45,289 nt of DNA from Sphaerochaeta sp. (GCA_004294855.1 SHOI01000004.1:1-45289); one strand, 5' to 3'; counted from the first letter of the stretch, positions 35,416-43,732 are shown. Numbers and translations are program-made. The notes: generated by a model not told the origin, from the letters alone.

Positions 35416-35434
35416 ATACTGCGTGTACTCCTTC

Positions 35435-35851
35435 TTATTTAATCTTTACTTCGATTGGTTTCGGTTTCTCAACGGGCTTCTTCGGAAGGGTGAGCGTCAA
35501 GAGACCGTCAGCGAATTTGGCGCTGATCTTATTCTCATCGACATCCTCCGGAAGTCGGAAGGAGCGCTCGAAGCAACGGTAGCAGCGCTCGGTCACGAGG
35601 TTCTTCTCCGTTTCCTCTTCAAGGTTGGTCTCCTTGTTGGAGCTGATCTTCAACACATGTTTCTCGACTTGGACCGAAACCTCATCCTGCTTATACCCGG
35701 CCAGCTCCGCCTCGAGAACATAGGCGTTCTCTTCTTCGGTAATGTTGACCGCCGGCACTCGTCGCTGTGTCGTTCCCCAAGTGCTCAACAGTTCATCAAA
35801 GAGTGAGTCAAAGGGGGACAAACCATACGTTCTTCTTGTTAAATATCTCAT
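35435..35851 (-). CDS. Hsp20/alpha-crystallin small heat-shock protein
   Basis: A 138-residue sHSP. The alpha-crystallin domain covers about residues 33-125 (PAVNITEEENAYVLEAELAG; FERSFRLPEDVDENKISAKF; ADGLLTLTLPK), followed by a short tail ending PIEVKIK with the I-x-V type motif. It holds unfolding proteins for ClpB and DnaK. AGGAGG lies 7 bases before the ATG. A TATAAT -10 (35919-35924) lies about 65 bases upstream. No CIRCE element or sigma32-type promoter was seen. Confidence 0.93.
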   Translation of the reverse strand: MRYLTRRTYGLSPFDSLFDELLSTWGTTQRRVPAVNITEEENAYVLEAELAGYKQDEVSVQVEKHVLKISSNKETNLEEETEKNLVTERCYRCFERSFRLPEDVDENKISAKFADGLLTLTLPKKPVEKPKPIEVKIK

Positions 35852-35918
35852 ATGTGTACCTCCTACATCTGTATATTTCTATCACCACATATGATGCAAC
35901 AAGCATGCCAACCCTTAT

Positions 35919-35924
35919 ATTATA
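35919..35924 (-). promoter_or_regulatory. -10 box upstream of hsp20
   Basis: Consensus TATAAT in the sequence GGCTATAATATAAGG, about 65 bases before the hsp20 ATG. The -35 is poor, so an activator or an alternative factor may help. The rest of 35852-36050 is A/T-rich near hsp20 and contains the argF end hairpins. Confidence 0.5.
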
Positions 35925-35973
35925 GCCTGTAGGTACAAATATATCTCTATAAGTTAATATATAAACGAAAGCT

Positions 35974-35996
35974 CGCTCCTGCGCTTCAAGGGAGCG
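35974..35996 (-). terminator. possible argF terminator
   Basis: CGCTCC pairs with GGAGCG (11-base loop), followed on the minus strand by AGCTTTCGTTT. It lies about 55 bases behind argF. Two other small hairpins (GGGGA/TCCCC and one at the argF stop, 36037-36051) lie between. Confidence 0.4.
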
Positions 35997-36050
35997 GGTC
36001 AAGGGGAGGCGATCCCCAAGGAGGACTGCATTAATCGGGTCATTATGACC

Positions 36051-37016
36051 CTATCCAAGGGTGGCAACCATGATCGCCTTGATCGTATGCATCCGATTCT
36101 CCGCCTGGTCGAACACCACCGAGTGGGAGGAACGGAACACGTCATCCGTCACTTCCATCGCCGTAAGGCCGAACTCTTTGTAGACCTCCATTCCGATCGT
36201 CGTGTTCAGATCGTGAAACGCCGGAAGGCAGTGCTCGAAGAGCACGTCGGGGTTTCCCGAAGCCTTTAAGAGATCCATCGTGACCTGATACTCCTTCAAG
36301 AGCCCGATCCGCTCGCTCATCTTGGCTTCCTCGCCCATCGAGACCCATACATCGGTGTAGATGACATCACAGCCTTTCACCGCTTCATAGGGGTCTTCAA
36401 AAACTCTCACATGCTCACTCTCCACCGTGGGATGCAGCGCTTTCGGAGCGGCGATCCGGTACTCCATCTTAAGCTGTCGGGCACCGATCGCAAGGGCGTT
36501 GCTGACGTTGTTCCGGCCATCGCCGACATAGGTGAAGACCAGTTCATGAGGCTGCTTGCCCGTGTGGTCGACCGCCGTCAGCACGTCGGCGAGCACTTGG
36601 GTCGGATGATCATCATCCGTTAACCCGTTGTACACGGGAACACCGCTGTGGCGGGCAAGATCTTCGACGATCGATTGTCCGAAGCCGCGGTACTCGATCG
36701 CGTCGTAGAGCCGGCCGAGGACCTTCGCCGTGTCCTCGATCGATTCCTTCTTTCCCATCTGGCTGTTTGTCAGATACGTCACGTTCGCCCCCTCGTCAAA
36801 GGCGGCGACCTCGAAGGAGCAGCGGGTCCGGGTCGAGGCTTTGTCAAAGAGCAGAACGATGTTTTTGCCATCCAGAAGTTTCCCCTTCAGATGGGAGGGA
36901 TATGCCAGTCCCCTCTTCTTTGAACGGAGATCCTTTGCCAGCGAGAGGAGGTAGAGAATCTCTTCTTCAGTGTAATCGCTGAGGGTGAGGTAACTGCGGC
37001 CTTTGAGAGTATCCAT
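36051..37016 (-). CDS. argF: ornithine carbamoyltransferase
   Basis: A 321-residue OTCase: ornithine plus carbamoyl phosphate gives citrulline. The carbamoyl-phosphate loop STRTR is at residues 61-65 within [21 protein letters not shown] binds the substrate, DVWVSMG is the ornithine motif, and HCLP is at 262-265. I chose the ATG at 37016, 7 bases after AAGGAG. The upstream frame runs through the promoter. It stands alone with an ARG-box-like operator, which favours the anabolic enzyme over arcB, but catabolic use is not excluded. Confidence 0.94.
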   Translation of the reverse strand: MDTLKGRSYLTLSDYTEEEILYLLSLAKDLRSKKRGLAYPSHLKGKLLDGKNIVLLFDKASTRTRCSFEVAAFDEGANVTYLTNSQMGKKESIEDTAKVLGRLYDAIEYRGFGQSIVEDLARHSGVPVYNGLTDDDHPTQVLADVLTAVDHTGKQPHELVFTYVGDGRNNVSNALAIGARQLKMEYRIAAPKALHPTVESEHVRVFEDPYEAVKGCDVIYTDVWVSMGEEAKMSERIGLLKEYQVTMDLLKASGNPDVLFEHCLPAFHDLNTTIGMEVYKEFGLTAMEVTDDVFRSSHSVVFDQAENRMHTIKAIMVATLG

Positions 37017-37035
37017 AGCGCTTCTCCTTCCGGAG

Positions 37036-37065
37036 AGTATTGCATATTCATGCAAATATCGTCAA
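37036..37065 (-). promoter_or_regulatory. argF promoter with ARG-box-like operator
   Basis: -35 TTGACG (37060-37065), an 18-base spacer and extended -10 TGCAATACT. The palindrome TTGCAT-GAAT-ATGCAA (37040-37055) overlaps the -10 and has the 5-4-5 spacing of an ARG box (TGAAT-N4-ATTCA), with one symmetric change per half. A further TGCATGCA cluster lies upstream at 37090-37106. An ArgR/AhrC-type repressor is the likely binder (inference). Confidence 0.55.
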
Positions 37066-37104
37066 TAAATATACAAGTATTTCTATTTCCATGCATGCAG
37101 ATGC

Positions 37105-37137
37105 ATAAAGAAGACCTCCGGCAACACACCGGAGGCC
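37105..37137 (-). terminator. terminator of the metNIQ operon
   Basis: A 9-bp stem (GGCCTCCGG with CCGGAGGTC, one G-T pair, 7-base loop) followed by TTCTTTAT on the minus strand, 19 bases behind metQ. Confidence 0.75.
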
Positions 37138-37156
37138 AGATCTTTACTACGACCGG

Positions 37157-37966
37157 TTATTCGGTTACAAGAACGACTTCACCGTTTTTGTAGTGTTCGG
37201 CGACGTATGCCTTGATCTTTTCGCTGCGGAGCGCTGCGACCAGAGCCTTGATCCCGGCTTCGTTTTCCCGGCCAGCTTTCACCGCGACGACGTTGACGTA
37301 GGGACTGTCGGCGCCTTCGACGAGCAACCCGTCACGAGTGGCCACGAGACCCGCGGGAATCGCATAGTTTCCGTTGATGATCGCCCCGTCGACATCCTTC
37401 AGCACGCGGGGAAGGCTCGCCGCCTCGATTTCACGGAAGCGCAGGTTCTTCGGATTCGCCACGATATCAAGAGGGGTCGCTTCCAATCCCGCCGCGCTGT
37501 CGAGCGTCAAGAGCCCGGCGCTTTCAAGAAGCAGGAGCGCTCGGCCTTCGTTGGTCGGGTCATTGGGAATAGCGATCGTCGCACCGTCGGGAAGAGCTTC
37601 CAGGGAAGCATAGCGATCGCTGTAGAGGGCGAACGGCTCAACGTGGATGCCGCCGGCGTTCACAAGGTGGAAGCCGCGATCCTTGTTAAAGGTCTCCAGA
37701 TACGGGATGTGCTGGAAGAAGTTCGCATCAAGCTCGCCGCTTTCAAGCGCTTCATTGGGGGTCACGTAATCGGTGAACTCCCGGACTTTGAGCGTGTATC
37801 CGCTTGCCGCCAAATCATCGACGATCAGGTTCAGGAACGCGGCGTGGGGCACGGGCGTCGCACCGACGAGAATCGTCTTGGTGTCCTGTACCTCTTTTGC
37901 GCCCGCTGCGAAGAGAAGCGATGCACCCAAAACAATCAGAAAAATCGCTGCCAAATACTTTTTCAT
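37157..37966 (-). CDS. metQ: methionine-binding protein MetQ without lipobox cysteine
   Basis: A 269-residue MetQ/NLPA substrate-binding protein. The N-terminus MKKYLAAIFLIVLGASLLFA is a signal peptide, followed by AGAKEV. No cysteine is present for lipid attachment, which MetQ proteins usually have, so it may be a free periplasmic protein. Family blocks are VGATPVPHA, GELDANFFQHIPYLE, IAIPNDPTNEGRALLLLE and INGNYAIPAGL. It is the last gene of metN-metI-metQ. AGGAG lies 6 bases before the ATG. Confidence 0.93.
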   Translation of the reverse strand: MKKYLAAIFLIVLGASLLFAAGAKEVQDTKTILVGATPVPHAAFLNLIVDDLAASGYTLKVREFTDYVTPNEALESGELDANFFQHIPYLETFNKDRGFHLVNAGGIHVEPFALYSDRYASLEALPDGATIAIPNDPTNEGRALLLLESAGLLTLDSAAGLEATPLDIVANPKNLRFREIEAASLPRVLKDVDGAIINGNYAIPAGLVATRDGLLVEGADSPYVNVVAVKAGRENEAGIKALVAALRSEKIKAYVAEHYKNGEVVLVTE

Positions 37967-38020
37967 ACTATACTCCTATTTCCCATCGGGGATAATTCAT
38001 GTTCTTGATAATATTGTTTC

Positions 38021-38686
38021 TCAGCGTCGGGCCAAGAGCCGGGCGCTGAGCCGGTTGCCCACTACCTGAACGATCTCAACGAGAACGAGGATAATGATTA
38101 CCGCAACCAGCATGATGTCGCCGCGGAAGCGCTGATACCCGTAACGGATCGCCAAATCCCCCAACCCTCCGCCGCCGATTGCTCCGGCCATCGCCGAGTA
38201 ACCGATCAGGCTGATGATCGTGAGGGCGACTCCGCTGACCAGGGAGGGCATCGCCTCGGGAATCAACACCTTCCGGACGATCTGGAAGTTTGTCGATCCC
38301 ATTGCACGGGCGGCTTGAACGACGCCCGGATCCACCTCCTTGAGCGCGGTCTCGATGACGCGCGCGACGAACGGAGCTGCCGCGATCGACAGCGGAACGA
38401 TCGTAGCGGCGGTTCCGATACTCGTTCCGATCAACAACCTCGAAAGAGGGAACAACAGAATCATGAGAATGATGAAGGGGAAGGAGCGCAGCACGTTCAC
38501 GATTCGGCTCAGCACCGAATTCAACAAAGGCATGGGTATGATGCCGCCCTGCTCCTCTTCACCGGTGATGAAGAGCAGCACTCCCAAGGGAAGCCCCAAT
38601 ATCAGGGAGAACAGGGTGGAGAAAAACACCATGCTGAGGGTCTGGAGGGTTGAATTCCAAATCAAGAGCCAGATCTTCGCACTCAT
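38021..38686 (-). CDS. metI: methionine ABC transporter permease MetI
   Basis: A 221-residue inner-membrane permease with five to six hydrophobic segments. The EAA-type loop that docks on the ATPase reads AARAMGSTNFQIVRKVLIPE (about residues 134-153). NVLRSFPFIILMILL and SAMAGAIGGGGLGDLAIRYG are MetI marks. It overlaps metN by 4 bases (ATGA), so the two are coupled. Confidence 0.95.
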   Translation of the reverse strand: MSAKIWLLIWNSTLQTLSMVFFSTLFSLILGLPLGVLLFITGEEEQGGIIPMPLLNSVLSRIVNVLRSFPFIILMILLFPLSRLLIGTSIGTAATIVPLSIAAAPFVARVIETALKEVDPGVVQAARAMGSTNFQIVRKVLIPEAMPSLVSGVALTIISLIGYSAMAGAIGGGGLGDLAIRYGYQRFRGDIMLVAVIIILVLVEIVQVVGNRLSARLLARR

Positions 38687-39696
38687 GGGCGTTCCTCCTT
38701 TTCGACATGGACTCCAAGCTCGCGGAGCCTTGCAACCACGCTTTCCTGCTCCTCTTCGCTTCCCTGGATATCGACGATCAACGTTCCGATTTCAACCTCT
38801 CCGCCGACTTTCTGAACTCCGCCTGCCCGGATGTTGAAATCGATTCCCGTCTCGCGGGTAATCTGACTGAGTATCGGTTGATCGGTGGTAACTCCGCGGA
38901 AGCGCAGGATGTAGGCTCCCCGCTTGCTGGACCATTGGACCATCTGCTCTTCACTGCCCGCATCCGTTCCCACCAAGTGGGAGAGGAACTCTTTGGTGAC
39001 ATCGCTTTTAGGTTTGGCGAAGATGTCCGTTACCGGCCCTTCTTCGACGACCCTTCCGTCATCGAGAACCGCCACGCGGTCGCACACATCCCGCACCACT
39101 TCCATCTGGTGGGTGATCATCACGATCGTTAAGCCCATCTTACGTTGAATCTCTTTCAACAACGCGAGGATCGAATGGGTGGTTTGGGGATCCAGGGCGC
39201 TGGTCGCTTCATCGCAGAAGAGGATGTCGGGATTGCACGCCAGAGCCCGGGCGATCGCCACTCGTTGCTTCTGCCCGCCGCTGAGGGTGGAGATCGGAGC
39301 TTTTCCGCGATCGCCAAGACCGACAAGTTCAAGCAGCTCGGCGACCCGAGCCTTGATCTCCCCTTTCGGGGTCCCGATGATCTCAAGGGGATAGGCTACG
39401 TTCTGGGCGGCGTTTCGGCTGGAAAAGAGGTTGAAGTTCTGGAAAATCATCCCCACTCGCCTGCGGCGTCGGATGAGCTCCTCCTTGGCCAGGTTATCGA
39501 CCCTCAGTTCATCGAAATACACTTCACCGTCATCCGGTTTTTCCAGAAGACTGATCAGGCGCACCAAAGTGGATTTGCCCGCTCCGCTTTTACCGATGAT
39601 TCCGTAGATCAGATTGGAAGGGATGGACAGACTGATCCCGTTGACCGCATGAAGCGATCCATAACTCCTTTTCAAGTTTTTCAGACGAATCTGCAT
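38683..39696 (-). CDS. metN: methionine ABC transporter ATP-binding protein MetN
   Basis: A 337-residue ATPase. Walker A is GKSGAGKST (residues 35-43), the Q-loop is FQNFNLF, the signature is LSGGQKQR, Walker B is ILFCDEATSALD, and the H-loop is MITHQ. The C-terminal 80 residues form the NIL domain that binds methionine and inhibits uptake when the cell is replete. I chose the ATG at 39696 (GGAAGG upstream, and the protein begins MQIRLKNL). The longer frame crosses the promoter. No SAM riboswitch is visible upstream. Confidence 0.95.
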   Translation of the reverse strand: MQIRLKNLKRSYGSLHAVNGISLSIPSNLIYGIIGKSGAGKSTLVRLISLLEKPDDGEVYFDELRVDNLAKEELIRRRRRVGMIFQNFNLFSSRNAAQNVAYPLEIIGTPKGEIKARVAELLELVGLGDRGKAPISTLSGGQKQRVAIARALACNPDILFCDEATSALDPQTTHSILALLKEIQRKMGLTIVMITHQMEVVRDVCDRVAVLDDGRVVEEGPVTDIFAKPKSDVTKEFLSHLVGTDAGSEEQMVQWSSKRGAYILRFRGVTTDQPILSQITRETGIDFNIRAGGVQKVGGEVEIGTLIVDIQGSEEEQESVVARLRELGVHVEKEERP

Positions 39697-39733
39697 ATAT
39701 ATACCTTCCATATTCATAAAACGGATTGAGACC

Positions 39734-39762
39734 ATCATAGAGGAAAGGTGGTTCTTGAACAA
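39734..39762 (-). promoter_or_regulatory. promoter of metNIQ
   Basis: -35 TTGTTC (39757-39762), a 17-base spacer and -10 TATGAT (39734-39739), about 40 bases before the metN ATG. The leader is too short for a riboswitch. Confidence 0.6.
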
Positions 39763-39782
39763 GTGGAGCAAGGATATCCACC

Positions 39783-39811
39783 TTGGAGAAGGTTTTGGAA
39801 AAAGATATAGT
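39783..39811 (+). promoter_or_regulatory. promoter of the PHP phosphoesterase
   Basis: TTGGAG (39783-39788), a 17-base spacer and TATAGT (39806-39811), about 20 bases before ATG 39833. It is divergent from the metN promoter. Confidence 0.6.
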
Positions 39812-39832
39812 TGGATGAAAAAAGGAATACTT

Positions 39833-40615
39833 ATGAGTGGATACTGCTACGAGACCCATCTTCATACCAATCAGGCCAGCGCATGCGGTCTCTCCGCCGG
39901 AAGAGCATATATTCGGCCATACCTTGATGCCGGATACAGCGGTATCATCGTAACCGACCACTTCTTCAACGGAAACACAAATATTCCCCATAGGCTGCCT
40001 TGGAAAGAGCGGGTTCGTAGGCTGTGCGCGGGATATGAAGAAGCCAAAGAGTACGGCGATCATCTGGGTCTTTCCGTCTTCTTCGGTTTTGAATACTCCT
40101 ACGGGCAGGACGAGTTTCTCGTCTATGGCCTTTCGCCGGAGTATCTGGCCGAGCATCCTGAGATGATGGGTTGGGATCATCGCACCCTCTATGAGACGGT
40201 CGACAACGAAGGGGGGCTCGTCGTTCAAGCCCACCCGTTCCGCGAGCGCGGCTACTTGAACAGGATTTCCCTTCATCCCCATACCGTCCATGCCGTTGAA
40301 GTGATTAACGGGGAGAATGAAGAAGAGTTCGACCGCAAGGCCCGCAAGTACGCCGAACACTACGGTCTGCCGATGATCGCGGGAGCGGACATCCACGACG
40401 TGAAGAAAATCGATCGTATCGCCCGTGCGACGATCTTTGAACGAAAACTGAACTCCATCGATGACTTCATCAGAGAGGTGAAAGCCGGCAGGTTTACATT
40501 GGAACAGGATGCCGGTCGGATGAGCGAGCCGTCTGCTCAATCGAATCTTCCCGTCTATCTTTATGATGGAGAGGGACGGGCGAAAAAAATCCGGGCAGCC
40601 GAGGCCTGGAGCTGA
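39833..40615 (+). CDS. PHP-domain metal-dependent phosphoesterase
   Basis: A 260-residue PHP-family hydrolase. Motif I is ETHLHT (H9, H11), motif II is VTDHFF, motif III is QAHPFRERG, and the last is AGADIHD: the standard set of metal ligands. The fold acts on nucleotide, sugar-phosphate or histidinol-phosphate esters. The true substrate is unknown. I chose the ATG with AAAGGA upstream, 21 bases after the -10. A bidirectional terminator follows. Confidence 0.88.
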   Translation: MSGYCYETHLHTNQASACGLSAGRAYIRPYLDAGYSGIIVTDHFFNGNTNIPHRLPWKERVRRLCAGYEEAKEYGDHLGLSVFFGFEYSYGQDEFLVYGLSPEYLAEHPEMMGWDHRTLYETVDNEGGLVVQAHPFRERGYLNRISLHPHTVHAVEVINGENEEEFDRKARKYAEHYGLPMIAGADIHDVKKIDRIARATIFERKLNSIDDFIREVKAGRFTLEQDAGRMSEPSAQSNLPVYLYDGEGRAKKIRAAEAWS

Positions 40616-40629
40616 CAGCGAAAAAAGGC

Positions 40630-40661
40630 AAGAGACCGTCGAAAATGCGACGGCCTCTTTT
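40630..40661. terminator. bidirectional terminator between convergent genes
   Basis: AAGAG-A-CCGTCG pairs with CGACGG-C-CTCTT around a 6-base loop. On the plus strand TT follows. On the minus strand the mismatch becomes a G-T pair and GCCTTTTTT follows. It ends both the PHP gene and the isomerase/tct operon. Confidence 0.85.
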
Positions 40662-40690
40662 CATTGAAAGCTGAGATATTGTTGGAAACA

Positions 40691-41494
40691 TCAACCCGTT
40701 GGTGACATCAGGTCCTTTGTCTTCTTGAATATTTGCGCCAGATGCTCCTGGCTCTTTGGAAGCTCCGTCTCGTAGGACATGGTTTCATCATAGCCCAGCT
40801 CTTTGAGAATCTTCAATGCGCGATAGATGTAATTGTCGTTCAGCTCCGGCACCCTTCTGTCAGGTCCGGCGATGTGGACGTGCTTGATGTGCGGGAAGCA
40901 TTTCCTGATCGAATCAAGGCTCTCCTCGTTGCTGAGCATGTGGTAGATGTCGATCATCAGCTCGAAGCCCGGGTCCCTGATCGCGTTGACCAGATCCATC
41001 CCCTCCATGACTGAGACTATCAGGTTGCAGTAGGTCCTCTCGAAAGGCTCTATGCAGACAACGATCCCGAAGGCTTTTGTCCTTGGAAGGATCACTTCCT
41101 CTATCACTGAGATGAACTGATCCAAAGCCTGTTCCCTTGTCTGATCAGGCCCGTAGGTTCTTGCCGGTCCGCTTCCAAGGATTATCTTCTCTATCCCCAG
41201 CCTCTCCAGCTTTGGCAGGATCTCGTCAAGGTAGGCGGCTATGCGCCCCTTGTCCATCTCCCTGCCGACCAGCTTCACGCTTCCGGGGAAGAAGTTGCAG
41301 GCCACAGGCGATGTGAGATTGTGTCTCTTGACCTCCTCGAGGACCGAGGCGAACTCCCTCTCCTTCATGTTGCTGAAATTCATCAGCGGGAACTCGACAT
41401 AGTCGAAGCCCTGCTTCCGGATCATGTCCAAGAGGTCCAACCCCAGCTTGAAGTATGGGCTTGTGGAGAAGCCCGTACAGTAACCGTATTTCAT
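40691..41494 (-). CDS. sugar-phosphate isomerase/epimerase-like TIM barrel
   Basis: A 267-residue protein of the xylose-isomerase-like (AP endonuclease 2) TIM-barrel family. Probable metal ligands are Glu in CIEPFER, Asp/His in MIDIYHM and His in HVHIAGP, and a late Glu in MSYETELPK. The substrate is not known. As last gene behind tctC-tctB-tctA it probably processes the imported compound. Twelve of fifteen Arg codons are AGG or AGA, and ATA is used for Ile, unlike genes before 40.6 kb. GGAG lies upstream and the ATG follows a 24-codon ORF. Confidence 0.82.
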   Translation of the reverse strand: MKYGYCTGFSTSPYFKLGLDLLDMIRKQGFDYVEFPLMNFSNMKEREFASVLEEVKRHNLTSPVACNFFPGSVKLVGREMDKGRIAAYLDEILPKLERLGIEKIILGSGPARTYGPDQTREQALDQFISVIEEVILPRTKAFGIVVCIEPFERTYCNLIVSVMEGMDLVNAIRDPGFELMIDIYHMLSNEESLDSIRKCFPHIKHVHIAGPDRRVPELNDNYIYRALKILKELGYDETMSYETELPKSQEHLAQIFKKTKDLMSPTG

Positions 41495-41495
41495 T

Positions 41496-41570
41496 TCAGC
41501 TCCACTTGATCCCGAGTTTGTCCGGATCGTATCCTGAATATCCGGGTCTCGAAATCCTAACCCGGCTCAT
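41496..41570 (-). CDS. 24-codon ORF between tctA and the isomerase gene
   Basis: The reading begins MSRVRISRPGYSGYDPDKLG and ends IKWS with TGA one base before the isomerase ATG. A weak AGG lies 8 bases upstream. It could be a leader peptide coupled to the isomerase, or the decayed end of a lost gene. A CCGGGT/ACCCGG inverted repeat (41542-41565) lies inside it. I do not recognise the sequence. Confidence 0.25.
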   Translation of the reverse strand: MSRVRISRPGYSGYDPDKLGIKWS

Positions 41571-41594
41571 CAGCAAAACCTGTTATAGCAAACA

Positions 41595-43139
41595 TCAGTC
41601 CTTCTTCCTCATTTCTGCCTTCGCGGCCCTTGCCGCAGCCTTCTTCGCCTCCCTCTTCTCCTGCATCCTCATGTAGGCGGGGGTCTGCGTGAGGATCAGA
41701 TAGGTTATGAGAACGATGAAGAAAATGGAGATCGGCCTTGTGAAGAAGATCGAGATGTCCGCCTCTGTCAAAAGCAGAGCCCTTCTCAGGTTCTCGTCAG
41801 CCATGTTGCCCAGAATTATTCCAAGCAGGAACGGGGCTCCGGGCATCTTCAGGAAGCTCATTATTATTCCAAGTATCCCGAACACGAACATCAGCTTGAT
41901 GTCGAAAAGTCTGTTCGAGACGACGAAGGCGCCTATGACGCAGCAGATGAAGACGATCGGCATCAGTATCTTTATGTCGACCGAAAGCACCTTGACGCTG
42001 AACTTCGCGATCACTATTCCAAGGAACCACATAAGACAGGATGCAAGAACCATGAAGACGATAACGTAGTACAGGAAATGCGGCGTGTCCTGCATCAACA
42101 GCGGTCCGGGCCGGTAGCCGTGCATCCAGAAGGCGGCAAGCAGGACGGCCGCCGAGGTGGATCCCGGGATTGCCAGCGACAGGACCGGTATGATAGCACC
42201 TCCGATGGCGGCGTTGTTTCCCGTCTCGGCGGAGACGACTCCGTCTATGCAGCCGTGGTTCCAGAGCTCGGGGGTCTTGGAGACCTTCTTCTCAGACCAG
42301 TATGACAGCCATCCGCCGGTGTCCTCTCCTACACCGGGTATGGCACCCATGAGCATTCCCAAGATTCCGGAGCGCAGGATGTTGAACCAGTTGCGCCTGA
42401 GAATCCCCAGCCCCTCCTTGATGCTGTACTTGGTGGCCTGCTGCATGGCAGTCTTCTTGGCTCCGCTGAAAGCCTTGACTACCTCAGGGAAGCCGAACAG
42501 ACCGATCATGACGGGCAGAAGCGAGATTCCGCCTGCAAGGTTGATGTTTCCGTAAGTGAAGCGCCTGTAGGAGTAGACCGTATCCATTCCCACCTGGCTC
42601 ATGAGAAGACCTATGAATCCGGAGATCCATCCCTTGAGAGGGTCGCCACCGCTGGTGAGGTTTCCGCAGATGACAATCCCGAACAGGGCGAGCAGGAACA
42701 TCTCGTGGCTCATGAACTTCAGGGCAAACTTCGTGAGAAGCGGAGTGAAGAGAGCGACGCAGACGATGCTGATCATGGTTCCGAAGAACGAGGATCCGGT
42801 CGCGACGAAGATCGCGAGGCCTGCCTTGCCCTTCAAAGCCAGAGGATAGCCTTCCATTGCCGTAGCGGCCGAGGCGGGCGTGCCCGGGATGTTCAGCAGA
42901 ATGGCGCTCTGGTTGCCTCCTGAGATGGCACCGATGTAGATGGCCAGCAAAGAGAGGACGGCCAGAGGTCCGCTGAAGTTGTAGGTAAGGCCTGTCAACA
43001 GGGCGACGGCCATTGTGGACGTGAGACCCGGCAGCATGCCGAATATCAGTCCGACGAAAACTGAAAGCACCAACGCAAGCAATCCTGCAGGAGAGAGTGC
43101 GATGACAAATGCTTCGCCAATGTATCTTAAAATATCCAT
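41595..43139 (-). CDS. tctA: tripartite tricarboxylate transporter large membrane subunit TctA
   Basis: A 514-residue TctA (DUF112 family) with about 11-12 membrane segments. Family blocks are FGMLPGLTSTMAVALL (about residues 34-49), AIYIGAISGGNQSAILLNIP and ETGNNAAIGGAIIPVLSLAI. With TctB and the binding protein TctC it imports carboxylates such as citrate, driven by an ion gradient. The C-terminal tail is charged (EKREAKKAAARAAKAE), and all four Arg in the last 25 residues are AGG. It follows tctB by 10 bases. Confidence 0.95.
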   Translation of the reverse strand: MDILRYIGEAFVIALSPAGLLALVLSVFVGLIFGMLPGLTSTMAVALLTGLTYNFSGPLAVLSLLAIYIGAISGGNQSAILLNIPGTPASAATAMEGYPLALKGKAGLAIFVATGSSFFGTMISIVCVALFTPLLTKFALKFMSHEMFLLALFGIVICGNLTSGGDPLKGWISGFIGLLMSQVGMDTVYSYRRFTYGNINLAGGISLLPVMIGLFGFPEVVKAFSGAKKTAMQQATKYSIKEGLGILRRNWFNILRSGILGMLMGAIPGVGEDTGGWLSYWSEKKVSKTPELWNHGCIDGVVSAETGNNAAIGGAIIPVLSLAIPGSTSAAVLLAAFWMHGYRPGPLLMQDTPHFLYYVIVFMVLASCLMWFLGIVIAKFSVKVLSVDIKILMPIVFICCVIGAFVVSNRLFDIKLMFVFGILGIIMSFLKMPGAPFLLGIILGNMADENLRRALLLTEADISIFFTRPISIFFIVLITYLILTQTPAYMRMQEKREAKKAAARAAKAEMRKKD

Positions 43140-43149
43140 TCTCCCCTCC

Positions 43150-43665
43150 TTATGGCATTGGAACCTTGAACATTATTTGGAACACCAGGATGATCATGAA
43201 GGTGGCCACCCCTGAGATGAACAGGAGCTTGATGATCTTCTTGGCGGATTTCTCCCAGTTGATGAACAGAAGAAGGGCTGAGAGCGTGATGAACGTAGCC
43301 AGCCAGAACGGCATCTTTCCGAGCATGAGGAAGATGTATATCCAGAAGATCACCAGACCGATGAGGGTCTTGTGGACATCCTTGCTCTTGACGAACTCGA
43401 TGCTGAAGTTCTTGATGTCAACGAGACAACCCTTCAGGGTGTGCTCCTTGACCGTTCTTCTGATGTAAAGCGCCGAGAAGATGAAGAGGCAGATGCCTAT
43501 CATCATCGGCATGAGACCGGAGGAATAGTAGAAGACGTCCACAAAGTCCTCCTTCCAGAATGTGATGCTCTTGATCATCACATAGATGGAGACTGCAAAT
43601 GTGACGACTCCGGCTATGAAGTCTATTCCATACCTTGTCTGCGGTCTTGTCTGTTTCTGTTCCAT
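43150..43665 (-). CDS. tctB: tripartite tricarboxylate transporter small membrane subunit TctB
   Basis: A 171-residue small subunit with four membrane helices (GIDFIAGVVTFAVSIYVMI; SGLMPMMIGICLFIFSALYI; TLIGLVIFWIYIFLMLG; the last near LLFISGVATFMIILVFQ). I chose the ATG at 43665 (AGGA upstream, start MEQKQTRPQ). The longer frame runs back through the strong hairpin. It sits between tctC and tctA. Confidence 0.88.
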   Translation of the reverse strand: MEQKQTRPQTRYGIDFIAGVVTFAVSIYVMIKSITFWKEDFVDVFYYSSGLMPMMIGICLFIFSALYIRRTVKEHTLKGCLVDIKNFSIEFVKSKDVHKTLIGLVIFWIYIFLMLGKMPFWLATFITLSALLLFINWEKSAKKIIKLLFISGVATFMIILVFQIMFKVPMP

Positions 43666-43704
43666 AGACTTATTCCTGAATTGATAAAGCACGAAAATAC
43701 AGCA

Positions 43705-43732
43705 GATGGTGCGGGGGGTCCCCCGCACCATC
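43705..43732 (-). promoter_or_regulatory. perfect 13-bp hairpin between tctC and tctB
   Basis: Positions 43705-43717 pair fully with 43720-43732 around a 2-base loop; the stem core is GTGCGGGGG. It begins 17 bases after the tctC stop. TATTTTCG follows 5 bases later on the minus strand. It probably ends most transcripts or protects the tctC 3' end, so that binding protein exceeds membrane subunits. This role is inferred. Confidence 0.7.

Noticed and set aside
35808-36002. 64-codon minus-strand open frame upstream of hsp20
   Set aside because: It overlaps the hsp20 start and promoter, lacks a ribosome binding site and has no recognisable protein features.
35852-36050. CIRCE element or sigma32 promoter for hsp20
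   Set aside because: A CTTGAA occurs near 35989 but no CCCCAT-type -10 follows at the right distance, and no CIRCE repeat is present.
39697-39832. SAM or other methionine riboswitch before metN
   Set aside because: The leader from the predicted start to the ATG is only about 35 bases and has no such structure.
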